Below are positions 1 through 7,582 of a stretch of 32,819 bases of DNA, piece after piece. Position numbers and translations under genes: made by a program. The DNA is from Corallococcus terminator (lineage in GTDB: Bacteria > Myxococcota > Myxococcia > Myxococcales > Myxococcaceae), in contig NZ_RAVZ01000068.1 of the NCBI RefSeq assembly GCF_003611635.1, positions 1 to 32,819 of the forward strand. Direction: 5' to 3'. Under the pieces are notes generated by a model that saw only the letters and a program-made list of their open reading frames with translations, was not told where the DNA came from and searched no databases. The first letter of the stretch is position 1; the number at the start of each line of letters is the position of its first letter.

Positions 1-900
1 CGCGCGGTGCTCCCCGGCCGCGACGGCCTGCGGCTCGTGCACGGAGAGGCGGACCTGCTGCCCGGCTTCTTCGTGGACCGCTACGGCCCGGGCCTCACGA
101 TCCAGACGCTCTCCGAGGGCATGGACGCGCGCAAGGAGATGCTCGCCCGCGCGCTGGTGAAGCTGACGGGCGCCACCCACGTGGTGTGCCGCGACGACGC
201 CTCCGGCCGCGACTTCGAAAGCCTGCCGCGCGAGGTGCGCCTGCTGCACGGCGAAGGCGACGCGCGCTTCAGCTACCACGAGGGCGACAACCGCTTCGAT
301 GTCGACCTGACGGGCGACATGAAGACGGGCGCGTTCCTGGACCAGGTGGACAACCACCTGCGCGCGGGTGAGCTGGGCCGGGGCGATGCGCTGGACTGCT
401 TCAGCTACCACGGCGGGTTCGCGCTCGCGCTCGCGAAGCACTGCACGTCGGTGCTCGCGGTGGAGCAGGACGCGAAGGCCGCGGCCCGCGCGAAGGCGAA
501 CGCGGACGCCAACGGCCGCGCCAACGTGAAGGTGGAGAACGCCAACGCGTTCGACGTGCTGCGACGCTTCGACCAGGAGGGCCGCCGCTTCGACACCATC
601 GTCCTGGACCCGCCGGGGCTCGCCAAGCGCCGCGAGGGCCTGGCCACCGCGCTGCGCGCCTACCATGAGCTGAACCTGCGCGCCCTGCGCTGCCTCAAGC
701 CGGACGGCCTCTTGGTGACGTGCTCGTGCTCGGGGAAGCTGGATCGCGAGGGCTTCGAGTCCATGGTGCTGGACGCCGCCGTGGACGCGAAGCGCCCGGT
801 GCAGATCCTGGAGCGCCGGGGCGCCGGCCTGGACCACCCGGTGCTCGCGGGCCTCGCGGAGACGGAGTACCTCAAGGCCCTCTACGTGCGCGCCTTGTAG
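1..900 (+). CDS. Class I SAM-dependent rRNA methyltransferase, RlmI/RlmK-like (5' truncated by window edge)
   Basis: The reading frame is open from the first base, so the N-terminal part (normally a PUA RNA-binding domain in RlmI-like enzymes) lies outside the window; the GTG at position 7 is unlikely to be the true start. The visible part has the methyltransferase core: a SAM-binding motif I with LDCFSYHGGF (about residues 129-138 counted from position 7), the catalytic-loop motif VLDPPGLAKR (about 202-211), and a late TCSCSGKLD motif. All three match the family of 23S rRNA m5C methyltransferases related to E. coli RlmI (m5C1962). Family knowledge predicts SAM-dependent cytosine-5 methylation of 23S rRNA in the cytoplasm. 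The exact target base is inferred. It converges on the cysteine-rich gene, with a hairpin between them. Confidence 0.9.
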   Translation, partial: RAVLPGRDGLRLVHGEADLLPGFFVDRYGPGLTIQTLSEGMDARKEMLARALVKLTGATHVVCRDDASGRDFESLPREVRLLHGEGDARFSYHEGDNRFDVDLTGDMKTGAFLDQVDNHLRAGELGRGDALDCFSYHGGFALALAKHCTSVLAVEQDAKAAARAKANADANGRANVKVENANAFDVLRRFDQEGRRFDTIVLDPPGLAKRREGLATALRAYHELNLRALRCLKPDGLLVTCSCSGKLDREGFESMVLDAAVDAKRPVQILERRGAGLDHPVLAGLAETEYLKALYVRAL

Positions 901-919
901 GCCGAAGCGGAAGGCGCGC
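888..919. terminator. Hairpin between convergent genes, probable bidirectional terminator
   Basis: A perfect 9-bp inverted repeat pairs GCGCGCCTT (888-896) with AAGGCGCGC (911-919) around a 14-nt loop. It overlaps the stop codon of the methyltransferase gene and lies just before the end of the convergent minus-strand gene. There is no clear T tract on either strand, so termination activity is inferred from the position and the stem. Confidence 0.5.
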
Positions 920-925
920 GAGGGG

Positions 926-1429
926 CTACGGGATGGCCAGCTCCTTGCGCAGCCTGCCCACGACCTTGAAGTACTCGGTGCGGGAGAAGCCCACGTTGAG
1001 GATGTGGAAGTCCTTCTTGGACAGGCCCACGCAGCCGAAGCAGTAGTTGCAGTCCTGCAGGTTCTTGCTCAGCACCACGTACGCGCTGTTGGAGCAGTTC
1101 TCGCTCTGCACGCAGTACGCGCACGCGTGGCAGTTCTTGCACTCCACGCAGTGCGAACAACTGGTGCACAGCTCGCAGCGCGTGCAGTGCGTGCACTGGT
1201 GGCAGCTATCGCAGTCCTTGCAGAACATGCAGTTGGCGCAGCGCTGACAGCCCTCGCACGCATAGGAGCCGGGGTTGCCCGGATCCACCGCGTAGCTCTT
1301 GGACAGCTTCTGGAACTGGTCCATGAACTCGCGCTTGCCCAGGGACGAAACGCCCAGGCGCGCCATCTTCTCCTGCTCCAACAACTCCTGGGCCGTCTGG
1401 GGTCGGGACCCCTTCTCCTTCACCGCCAC
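926..1429 (-). CDS. Cysteine-rich protein with a period-3 Cys array
   Basis: The predicted protein is 167 aa. GTG at 1429 is chosen as start because AAGGAG (1435-1440) sits 5 nt upstream; an in-frame GTG at 1453 overlaps the previous stop codon but lacks such a site. Residues 1-50 are polar and probably helical. Residues 58-106 contain 17 cysteines, each exactly three residues after the last (C-x-x repeated), with four more at 112, 127, 130 and 133, making 21 in all. The C-terminus has an FHILNVGFSRTEYF segment and a basic helix. I recall similar cysteine-rich proteins with a HILN-x-x-(Y/F)S-x-x-(E/T)Y tail in myxobacteria and candidate phyla, sometimes labelled 'CaiB/BaiF family', a label the sequence does not support. 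No signal peptide is seen, so a cytoplasmic metal- or Fe-S-binding role is only a guess. It follows the lipoprotein gene by 20 nt, likely in one transcript. Confidence 0.85.
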   Translation of the reverse strand: MAVKEKGSRPQTAQELLEQEKMARLGVSSLGKREFMDQFQKLSKSYAVDPGNPGSYACEGCQRCANCMFCKDCDSCHQCTHCTRCELCTSCSHCVECKNCHACAYCVQSENCSNSAYVVLSKNLQDCNYCFGCVGLSKKDFHILNVGFSRTEYFKVVGRLRKELAIP

Positions 1430-1449
1430 GGACGCTCCTTGAACTGGAA

Positions 1450-2010
1450 TCACTGCAGCCGGGCGAGCCCGGCGAGATCGATGCCGCGTGCCACCCGCCG
1501 CACCTCCACGGTGCTGGGGAAGCCACGGCTGGTGACGGCCACCACGAAGCGCTCACCCACCAGGAGGTTCGCCTCCGCCATGCCTTCTTCGGCGTCATAG
1601 CGCACGAAGCCCACGGCCTCCTTCCACTGGATGGGCGCCGTCGGGTCGCTCGCCGCCCGGCCCCGCGCCTTCTGCGCCGCCTCGCGGATGGCCTGCCCCA
1701 GCTTGAGCCCCAGGGTGGTGTCCACGATGCGCACCTTCACCTCCCGGTCCTCGCCGCGAGTGTAGGTGCGCTCCGCCTCCGACACGGACACGTCGCCGTA
1801 CTTGCCCGTGGAGCCCCCGGTGGAGCCCACCGTGAAGCCCTCCAGCGTGTCGGGGAGGAAGGGCGCCAGGTCCTTGAAGTACACGCACGGTGCGGCGGTG
1901 GTCACCACATCGCGCGGGGTGGGAGAAGTCGTGCGTTCGTCGTCAAGGCATCCGCCGCCCACGCCGAGCGCGAGCGTCGCGGTGGCCAGCCGTAGGAAAT
2001 AGTCGCGCAC
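1450..2010 (-). CDS. Putative lipoprotein of unknown function
   Basis: The predicted protein is 186 aa. The GTG at 2010 gives an N-terminus MRDYFLRLATATLALGVGGG followed by Cys21: one or two basic residues, a hydrophobic stretch and a cysteine after small residues. This looks like a lipoprotein signal, although the lipobox is weak (GGGC rather than LSGC). The open frame continues further upstream, but that would run into the divergent helicase gene, so the internal start is preferred. The mature part is soluble and mixed alpha/beta, with a Gly/Ser-rich patch (GSTGGSTGKYG) near residue 80. It contains an ERFVVAVTSRGF segment, which suggests a compact periplasmic or outer-membrane-attached domain. 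I do not recognise the family. It lies 34 bp from the divergent helicase gene and 20 bp from the cysteine-rich gene downstream. Confidence 0.7.
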   Translation of the reverse strand: MRDYFLRLATATLALGVGGGCLDDERTTSPTPRDVVTTAAPCVYFKDLAPFLPDTLEGFTVGSTGGSTGKYGDVSVSEAERTYTRGEDREVKVRIVDTTLGLKLGQAIREAAQKARGRAASDPTAPIQWKEAVGFVRYDAEEGMAEANLLVGERFVVAVTSRGFPSTVEVRRVARGIDLAGLARLQ

Positions 2011-2044
2011 GAACGAATCAAAGGGTATCCCCGGCCTGCGCGCA

Positions 2045-4123
2045 ATGGACCTTTCGAAGCTCAATCCTCCACAGCGTGAGGCGGTGCTGACGACCGAGGG
2101 TCCCCTGCTCGTGCTGGCCGGCGCCGGCAGCGGCAAGACGCGGGTCATCACCCACCGCATCGTCCACCTGCTCAACGAGCGGCCGGGCCACCTGCTGGCC
2201 CGCAACATCCTGGCCGTCACCTTCACGAACAAAGCCGCCACGGAGATGAAGGAGCGGCTCATCCACATGGCCGGCCCGCGCGCCCAGGGCGTCCTCGTCT
2301 GCACCTTCCACGCGTTCGGCGCGGAGGTGCTGCGCGAGGACATCCACCGGCTGGGCTGGCCCAAGAAGTTCGCCATCGCGGACATGGGCGACCAGTTGTC
2401 CATCATCCGCCGCGCCATGCGCGAGAAGCGCATCGACGACCGCGCCTTCGATGTGCGCAAGGTCCTCAACCTCATCTCCAAGGCGAAGAACTCCGGAGAG
2501 GTGCCGCAGCCCAAGGGCGAAGGGATGGGGGACGACTACGACCTCATCACCGCGATGGTGTTCGCGGACTACCAGCTCGCGCTCAAGGCGCAGGGCTCGG
2601 TGGACTTCGACGACCTGCTGGTGCTGCCCGCGCGCCTGTTGCGTGAACACCCGGACCTGCACCGCAAGTACACGCAGCGCTTCCGCTACCTGCTGGTGGA
2701 CGAGTTCCAGGACACCAACCACGCCCAGTTGGACCTGCTCAAGCTGCTCGCGGGCGAGGCGCGCAACGTGTGCGCGGTGGGTGACGACGACCAGTGCATC
2801 TATTCGTGGCGGGGCGCGGAGGTGCGCAACATCCTCGACTTCGAGAAGCACTTCCCGGGAGGCAAGGAGGTGCGGCTGGAGCAGAACTACCGCTCCTCGC
2901 AGCGGGTGCTGGACGCGGCCAACGCCGTCATCGCGAAGAACCCCGAGCGCAAGGACAAGCGCATGTGGACCGACCGCCGGGGCGGAGAGCTGGTCAAGGT
3001 CGTGGCCTGTCCCAACGACGAGGAGGAGGCCCGCTTCGTCGCGCACGAAATCCAGAAGCACATCTCCCAGGGCATCCCCGCGGACGACATCGCGGTGCTC
3101 TACCGCACCAACGGCCAGTCGCGTCCGGTGGAGGAGATGCTGCGCGAGAAGAACATCGCCTACGAGGTGGTGGGTGGCAGCGAGTTCTTCGACCGCAGCG
3201 AGGTGAAGGACGTCATCGCGTACTTCAAGGTGCTGGCCAACCGGCTGGACGAAATCAGCCTCATGCGCATCGTCAACGTGCCGGCGCGCGGCATTGGCGA
3301 CGTGACGATGGAGCGCCTGCACGCGCATTCACGAGCGGAGGGCGTGACGCTGTGGACGTCCATGCGCCGCGCGGACACCTATGAGGACCTGCCGGCCGGC
3401 GCGGGCGGCAAGGTGCTGGAGTTCGTGGAGATGGTGGAGCGCTACCGCGACGCCTTCCTCCACGCCCCGCGCCTGTCGGAGGCGACGCAGAAGCTGCTGG
3501 AGGAGATCGGCTTCCGGGAAGCCACGCGCGCCAAGGCCGTCTCCGGCACCGCCGCGGACAAGAAGCTCAAGAGCGTGGACCACGTGCTCGCGTCGCTGGA
3601 GAAGTTCGAGAAGCGCGAGGGCCCCAAGGCCAGCCTCCTCACGTACCTGAACCGCCTCAGCCTGGACACGCGCCAGGAGGAGGAAGAGGTCCCCGGCCAG
3701 AACCGCCGCGTGACGCTCATGTCGCTGCACGCCTCCAAGGGCCTGGAGTACCGGCTGGTCTTCTTCCTGGGCATGGAGGAGGACCTGATGCCCCACGGCG
3801 GCATGCAGGGCGAGGCGCAGAACCTCGAGGAGGAGCGCCGGCTCTGCTACGTGGGCATCACCCGCGCCAAGGAGCTGCTGTACCTCACGCGATCCACGGT
3901 GCGCGTGAAGCGCGGCAAGGAAGTGCCCCGCACGCCCTCGCGCTTCCTGGAGGACCTGCCCCCGGACGCCTTCGAGAACGTCGACATGGACGCGCCGCGT
4001 CAGGGGCCTCCGGATGAGAAGGAGAAGAACTTCTTCGCCAACCTGAAGGAGCGGTTCAAGAAGCCTCCGCCGGGGCCTCCTGGCGGCGGTCCTGGCCCGG
4101 GGACGCCCGGTCGGGTGCCCTAG
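2045..4123 (+). CDS. ATP-dependent 3'-5' DNA helicase, UvrD/Rep/PcrA family
   Basis: The 692-aa product has the full set of superfamily 1A helicase motifs: Q motif LNPPQREAV with Gln10, Walker A AGAGSGKT (25-32), motif Ia TFTNKAA, motif II DEFQDT (219-224), motif III GDDDQCIYSWRGAE, motif IV EQNYRSS, motif V LHASKGLEY and motif VI YVGITRAKE. Domains 1A, 1B, 2A and 2B are all represented at normal length. Family knowledge predicts ATP-driven 3'-5' unwinding in nucleotide-excision/mismatch repair or replication restart. Sequence reading alone does not separate PcrA, UvrD and Rep. The last 40 or so residues are Lys-rich then Pro/Gly-rich, a flexible tail where PcrA/UvrD proteins often carry RNA-polymerase-binding elements. 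The start has no strong Shine-Dalgarno; a TATCCC element lies 13 nt upstream. Confidence 0.95.
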   Translation: MDLSKLNPPQREAVLTTEGPLLVLAGAGSGKTRVITHRIVHLLNERPGHLLARNILAVTFTNKAATEMKERLIHMAGPRAQGVLVCTFHAFGAEVLREDIHRLGWPKKFAIADMGDQLSIIRRAMREKRIDDRAFDVRKVLNLISKAKNSGEVPQPKGEGMGDDYDLITAMVFADYQLALKAQGSVDFDDLLVLPARLLREHPDLHRKYTQRFRYLLVDEFQDTNHAQLDLLKLLAGEARNVCAVGDDDQCIYSWRGAEVRNILDFEKHFPGGKEVRLEQNYRSSQRVLDAANAVIAKNPERKDKRMWTDRRGGELVKVVACPNDEEEARFVAHEIQKHISQGIPADDIAVLYRTNGQSRPVEEMLREKNIAYEVVGGSEFFDRSEVKDVIAYFKVLANRLDEISLMRIVNVPARGIGDVTMERLHAHSRAEGVTLWTSMRRADTYEDLPAGAGGKVLEFVEMVERYRDAFLHAPRLSEATQKLLEEIGFREATRAKAVSGTAADKKLKSVDHVLASLEKFEKREGPKASLLTYLNRLSLDTRQEEEEVPGQNRRVTLMSLHASKGLEYRLVFFLGMEEDLMPHGGMQGEAQNLEEERRLCYVGITRAKELLYLTRSTVRVKRGKEVPRTPSRFLEDLPPDAFENVDMDAPRQGPPDEKEKNFFANLKERFKKPPPGPPGGGPGPGTPGRVP

Positions 4124-4156
4124 GCGGCCGGATTTCCAGGCCATGTACGCCCGACC

Positions 4157-4185
4157 TTGACTTGATCCCAGGGTCCCGCTAGGAG
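4157..4185 (+). promoter_or_regulatory. Candidate sigma70-type promoter of rplM-rpsI
   Basis: TTGACT (4157-4162, 5 of 6 to the -35 consensus) is followed after 17 bp by TAGGAG (4180-4185, weak -10). It lies about 120 nt upstream of the rplM start, giving a leader typical of ribosomal protein operons. The assignment rests on spacing and the -35 box; the -10 is poor. Confidence 0.4.
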
Positions 4186-4303
4186 GTTCGGCCTTTCCGG
4201 GCTTCTGTCGGAGTTTTTGGCGGAGGACCCGCGGTTGGTTTCGCACGAGCACGCGGCCCCTGGCATGCACCTGGGTGCCGCGCCGAAGTTTGGAGTGCAC
4301 GAA

Positions 4304-4750
4304 ATGTCGCAGAAGACCTACAGCGCCAAGGCCGCGGACATCAAGCGCCAGTGGCACGTCATTGACGTGTCCGACAAGGTGCTTGGCCGCGCCGCCAGTC
4401 AGATTGCTACCCTGCTGAAGGGCAAGCACAAGCCGACGTACACCCCGTCCATCGACACGGGCGACCACGTGATCGTCATCAACGCCGACAAGGTGAAGGT
4501 GACGGGCACGAAGGAGACCGACAAGCTCTACTACCGGCACCCGTACGCCGGTTTCCCGGGCGCCCTGAAGATCACCAACCTGCAGAAGCTCCGCGCCAAG
4601 CACCCCGAGGACGTGATCCTCAATGCGGTGCGTCGCATGCTTCCGCGCAGCGCCCTGGGCCGTCAGATGATGACCAAGCTCAAGGTGTATGCCGGTGATA
4701 CCCATCCGCACACCGCCCAGAAGCCGGTGGCGTACAAGGTCGAGGCGTAA
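4304..4750 (+). CDS. rplM: 50S ribosomal protein L13
   Basis: The 148-aa product begins MSQKTYSAKAADIKRQWHVI and contains the L13 signatures DVSDKVLGRAAS, LLKGKHKPTYTPSIDTGD and YRHPYAGFPG. Its length matches the family (E. coli 142 aa). ATG at 4304 is preferred because GGAG at 4292-4295 sits 8 nt upstream. The frame stays open back to about 4217, but that extension lacks family similarity. L13 is an early-assembling large-subunit protein. Nine nt separate it from rpsI, the conserved L13-S9 pair, so both are co-transcribed. Confidence 0.98.
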   Translation: MSQKTYSAKAADIKRQWHVIDVSDKVLGRAASQIATLLKGKHKPTYTPSIDTGDHVIVINADKVKVTGTKETDKLYYRHPYAGFPGALKITNLQKLRAKHPEDVILNAVRRMLPRSALGRQMMTKLKVYAGDTHPHTAQKPVAYKVEA

Positions 4751-4759
4751 GGAACAGCC

Positions 4760-5161
4760 ATGGCGATCAATCCCGAACTCGGTTTCTACGCCACCGGCCG
4801 CCGCAAGGAGGCCACCGCTCGCGTGTGGCTGCGTCCTGGCAATGGCCTCGTGGTCATCAACGGCCGCGACATCAATGAGTACTTCGGCCGTGAGACGTCG
4901 AAGATGGTGCTCAACCAGCCGCTGGAGATCCTGGAGCAGAAGGGCAAGCTCGACGTCACGGTCAACGTGCGCGGCGGCGGCCTCTCTGGTCAGGCCGGTG
5001 CCATCCGTCACGGCATCGCGCGCGCGCTGTGCGCCTTCAACCCGGAGTTCCGTCCGGCGCTGAAGAAGGCCGGCTTCCTCACCCGCGATGCTCGCGCGGT
5101 CGAGCGTAAGAAGTACGGCCAGCCCGGCGCCCGTCGTCGGTTCCAGTTCTCCAAGCGTTAA
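4760..5161 (+). CDS. rpsI: 30S ribosomal protein S9
   Basis: The 133-aa protein has the S9 hallmarks: [16 protein letters not shown] at the N-terminus, [19 protein letters not shown] in the middle, and the basic C-terminal tail [17 protein letters not shown], whose end normally reaches the P-site tRNA in the 30S subunit. Length is as usual (E. coli 130 aa). AAGGAAC just before the ATG serves as ribosome binding site. It is the second gene of the rplM-rpsI operon and is followed by a strong hairpin terminator. Confidence 0.98.
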   Translation: MAINPELGFYATGRRKEATARVWLRPGNGLVVINGRDINEYFGRETSKMVLNQPLEILEQKGKLDVTVNVRGGGLSGQAGAIRHGIARALCAFNPEFRPALKKAGFLTRDARAVERKKYGQPGARRRFQFSKR

Positions 5162-5190
5162 TCCGCTTGCCGGCTCGTTGGAGCCGCTCC

Positions 5191-5231
5191 ACGGCGGGGG
5201 TCCTCTTTCAGGGACCTCCGCCGTTGTGCTT
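5191..5231 (+). terminator. Intrinsic terminator of rplM-rpsI
   Basis: A 13-bp stem (ACGGCGGGGGTCC at 5191-5203 with GGACCTCCGCCGT at 5212-5224, one G-T pair) closes an 8-nt loop and is followed by TGTGCTTT. It lies 30 bp after the rpsI stop. Confidence 0.8.
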
Positions 5232-5277
5232 TGCGGGCTCACCTGCTGCCCCGTCGCGACGGGCGCGGGCGTTCTGC

Positions 5278-5283
5278 TAGCAT
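5278..5283 (+). promoter_or_regulatory. Possible -10 element of the pilT-like gene (short-leader type)
   Basis: TAGCAT (4 of 6 to TATAAT) ends 12 nt before the ATG at 5296, and no Shine-Dalgarno is present between. Transcription from it would give a leader of only a few nt. The same TAGCATCC string precedes the amidase gene at 12450. No convincing -35 is visible. Confidence 0.3.
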
Positions 5284-5295
5284 CCGGGCCCTCCC

Positions 5296-6711
5296 ATGGA
5301 ACTCAACGAAATCCTGCAGATCGCCCTGCGCGGCGGTGCCTCCGACATCCACCTGAAGGCGGGCCTGCCGCCCATGTTCCGCGTGGACGGTTCGCTGGTG
5401 CCGCTCAAGGACGGCCGCCGCCTGCCTCCGGAGGAGGTGGCGCGCATGGCGTTCGGCATCATGAACGAGTTCCAGAAGGAGAAGTTCAAGGTCAGCAACG
5501 AGGTGGACCTGGCGTACGGAGTCCCCGGCCTGGGCCGCTTCCGCGTGAACGTCTTCCAGCAGCGCGGCACGGTGGGCGCGGTGTTGCGTGTCATCCCCTT
5601 CAAGGTGATGACGATGAAGGATCTGCTGCTGCCTCCGGTGCTGGAGAAGGTGTGCGGCGAGGAGCGCGGCCTGGTGCTGGTGACGGGCACCACGGGCTCC
5701 GGCAAGTCCACGACGTTGGCGGCGATGATCGACTTCATCAACTCCAACGAGACCAACCACATCATGACCATCGAGGACCCCATCGAGTTCCTCATCCGCG
5801 ACAAGCGCTCCATCGTGAACCAGCGCGAAGTGGGTGTGGACACGATGAGCTTCTCGCAGGCCCTCAAGAGCGCGCTGCGACAGGACCCGGACGTCATCCT
5901 GGTGGGCGAAATGCGCGACCACGAGACCATCGAAACGGCGCTCCACGCCGCGGAGACGGGCCACCTCGTGATGTCCACGCTGCACACGCTGGACGCGACG
6001 GAGACCGTCAACCGCATCGTGTCCGCCTTCCCCCCGCACCAGCAGAAGCAGGTGCGCCTTCAGCTCTCCAGCGTGCTGCGCGGCGTGGTGAGCCAGCGAC
6101 TCGTTCCGCGCGCGGACGGCAAGGGCCGTGTGGCCGCGGTGGAGGTGCTGCGCGTCACCACGCGCGTGCGTGAACTCATCGAGGACAAGGACCGCACGAA
6201 GGAGATCCACGACGCCATCGCGCAGGGCACGGACTCCTACGGGATGCAGACCTTCGACCAGTCGTTGATGGGGCTGGTGCGCAACGGGCTCGTCACCTAC
6301 GACGAGGCCCACCGTCAGGCCAGCAACCCGGACGACTTCGCGCTGCGCTTCTCCGGCATCAGCGGCACGTCCGACTCGAAGTGGGACAACTTCGACGCCA
6401 AGGCCGGCGAGGAGCGTCCCATCCCGGGCTCGGCGTCCTTCGCGCAGAAGGGCGCGCCCGCCGCGGCGCAGGCTCCCGCGGCGCCGCCTCCGCAGGCCCA
6501 GCGTCCCGCCGGTGCGCCGCCCATGGCCGCCCGTCCGATGACGCCGCCGCCCGGTGTGGCCGCCCCGCGTCCTCCGGGGGCGCCTCAGCCCGGTGTGGTC
6601 CAGGGCCGGCCCATGCCTCCGCAGGCGGCCCGTCCTCCCACGCCCGTCCCGGCACCCGCGCCCGCCCCGGCGGCCGGCGGCGACGACGACTTCCAGATCG
6701 AACGCTTCTGA
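5296..6711 (+). CDS. PilT-family type IV pilus retraction ATPase with Pro/Ala-rich C-terminal tail
   Basis: The 471-aa product matches PilT over residues 1-350: an N-terminal ASDIHLKAGLPP domain, Walker A GTTGSGKST (131-139), Asp box MTIEDPIEF (from 157), Walker B ILVGEMRD (201-208), His box HLVMSTLHT (223-231) and the GMQTFDQSL segment (316-324). PilT hexamers hydrolyse ATP at the inner membrane to depolymerise pili. The canonical C-terminal AIRNLIRE motif required for retraction in PilT is replaced by RVRELIED (290-297). Residues 385-460 are a low-complexity Pro/Ala tail ending in an acidic DDDFQIERF. PilT is normally about 340-370 aa. No other pilus genes are nearby, so this is probably one of several PilT paralogues and not the principal one. 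The ATG at 5296 opens a fully PilT-like N-terminus. Confidence 0.92.
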   Translation: MELNEILQIALRGGASDIHLKAGLPPMFRVDGSLVPLKDGRRLPPEEVARMAFGIMNEFQKEKFKVSNEVDLAYGVPGLGRFRVNVFQQRGTVGAVLRVIPFKVMTMKDLLLPPVLEKVCGEERGLVLVTGTTGSGKSTTLAAMIDFINSNETNHIMTIEDPIEFLIRDKRSIVNQREVGVDTMSFSQALKSALRQDPDVILVGEMRDHETIETALHAAETGHLVMSTLHTLDATETVNRIVSAFPPHQQKQVRLQLSSVLRGVVSQRLVPRADGKGRVAAVEVLRVTTRVRELIEDKDRTKEIHDAIAQGTDSYGMQTFDQSLMGLVRNGLVTYDEAHRQASNPDDFALRFSGISGTSDSKWDNFDAKAGEERPIPGSASFAQKGAPAAAQAPAAPPPQAQRPAGAPPMAARPMTPPPGVAAPRPPGAPQPGVVQGRPMPPQAARPPTPVPAPAPAPAAGGDDDFQIERF

Positions 6712-6783
6712 CGGCTTGAGCGCCGGGCGGCGCTTCGAATCCCCGACAGGGGAGGGGAGACCGCCCGGGCGCCAGCGTCATCC

Positions 6784-6802
6784 GCTCCGCGCGAAGCGGA
6801 GC
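6784..6802. terminator. Hairpin between convergent genes
   Basis: GCTCCGC (6784-6790) pairs perfectly with GCGGAGC (6796-6802) around a 5-nt GCGAA loop. It lies 7 bp before the 3' end of the minus-strand gene and 72 bp after the pilT-like gene. There is no T tract, so this is a tract-less or bidirectional terminator candidate. Confidence 0.45.
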
Positions 6803-6809
6803 ACCCTGC

Positions 6810-7547
6810 TCAGGCGTCGTCATCCCCCAACTGCGCACGCAGCCGGGTGAGACGCAGCGGGCCCACCAGCCCCTGGTGCCCCAGGGTCTGCAGGAGCGAC
6901 ACGGTGGCGCGCACGCGCGCGTCCTGCACCTCGTCGGACTCCTGCACGACCTCGTTGTCGAGCAGCGTCTCCAGGTGCTCCGGGTTGATGGACGTGGGCC
7001 CTTCGGACCACGCGACTTCGAACAGGGCCCGGGCCATGTGCTCGCGGGCCTTGCGGTCCGCGTCGTTTTCCGACGCCTTGATGAACGCGAGGAACAGCGC
7101 GTCCACGGAGTCCTTGGACAGCGCGGCCAGGGCAGGCACCTCGCCCAGGGACTCCTTCACGTAGTCCGTGTCGAAGGAGTCCACCTCCTGCTCGTACCCG
7201 AACGCCTCCTCCAGGAGGATGGACGCGAGGAACGCATCCGTCTCCTCGTCGCTCGCGCCCTCTTCCTTGAGGGCCTCGCGCGCCTTCTGCGTGGCGGACG
7301 CAAGCGCCGGGTCCTCCGGCAGCGCGCGCGCGGCGGCGTGCGCGGCCAGCAGCACCAGGGAGGCCTGGGCGTCGGACGACAGCGCGCGGCCGCTCACGCC
7401 CTGCAGCATCGCGCGCTGCTTGGGGTTCGCGTCGGCGGCGGCCACGAAGTGCTGCTCCTCCGGAGTCAGCGGTTCACCCGCCTTCTCCTTGCGAAGCGTC
7501 TCCTTGGCGGCATCGGCGGTGAGGAAGCGGGCGAGAACGGGGTGCAT
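6810..7547 (-). CDS. Hypothetical acidic helical protein
   Basis: The predicted protein is 245 aa and starts MHPVLARFLTADAAKETLRK. It is strongly acidic and Ala/Glu-rich with no signal peptide or membrane segment, so probably cytoplasmic and largely alpha-helical. Segments such as FLASILLEEAFGYEQEVDSF and SINPEHLETLLDNEVVQESD carry no motif I recognise. The ATG at 7547 is preferred because codons further upstream run across the divergent recX gene. No clear Shine-Dalgarno is seen. It shares a 35-bp divergent promoter region with recX, which contains the inverted repeat TACCA-CA-TGGTA (7560-7571). Function unknown. Confidence 0.7.
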   Translation of the reverse strand: MHPVLARFLTADAAKETLRKEKAGEPLTPEEQHFVAAADANPKQRAMLQGVSGRALSSDAQASLVLLAAHAAARALPEDPALASATQKAREALKEEGASDEETDAFLASILLEEAFGYEQEVDSFDTDYVKESLGEVPALAALSKDSVDALFLAFIKASENDADRKAREHMARALFEVAWSEGPTSINPEHLETLLDNEVVQESDEVQDARVRATVSLLQTLGHQGLVGPLRLTRLRAQLGDDDA

Positions 7548-7582
7548 GGCGGGGCCTGTTACCACATGGTAGGGACTCCGCG

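Noticed and set aside
1050..1260. Recurring GCA/TGC triplets resembling a DNA repeat or CRISPR-like array
   Set aside because: The regularity comes from cysteine codons every third residue; there are no spacers or fixed-length repeats.
4217..4303. N-terminal extension of L13 upstream of ATG 4304
   Set aside because: It has no similarity to L13, and a good ribosome binding site precedes 4304. The same reasoning excluded upstream extensions of tig, clpX, rph and the ABC binding protein.
4352..4366. TGGCAC-N5-TGAC resembling a sigma54 promoter
   Set aside because: It lies inside the rplM coding region, lacks the TTGC half and has no gene just downstream.
3329..5242. A 637-codon minus-strand frame across the helicase end, rplM and rpsI
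   Set aside because: It lies antisense to unmistakable ribosomal protein genes, including their terminator.
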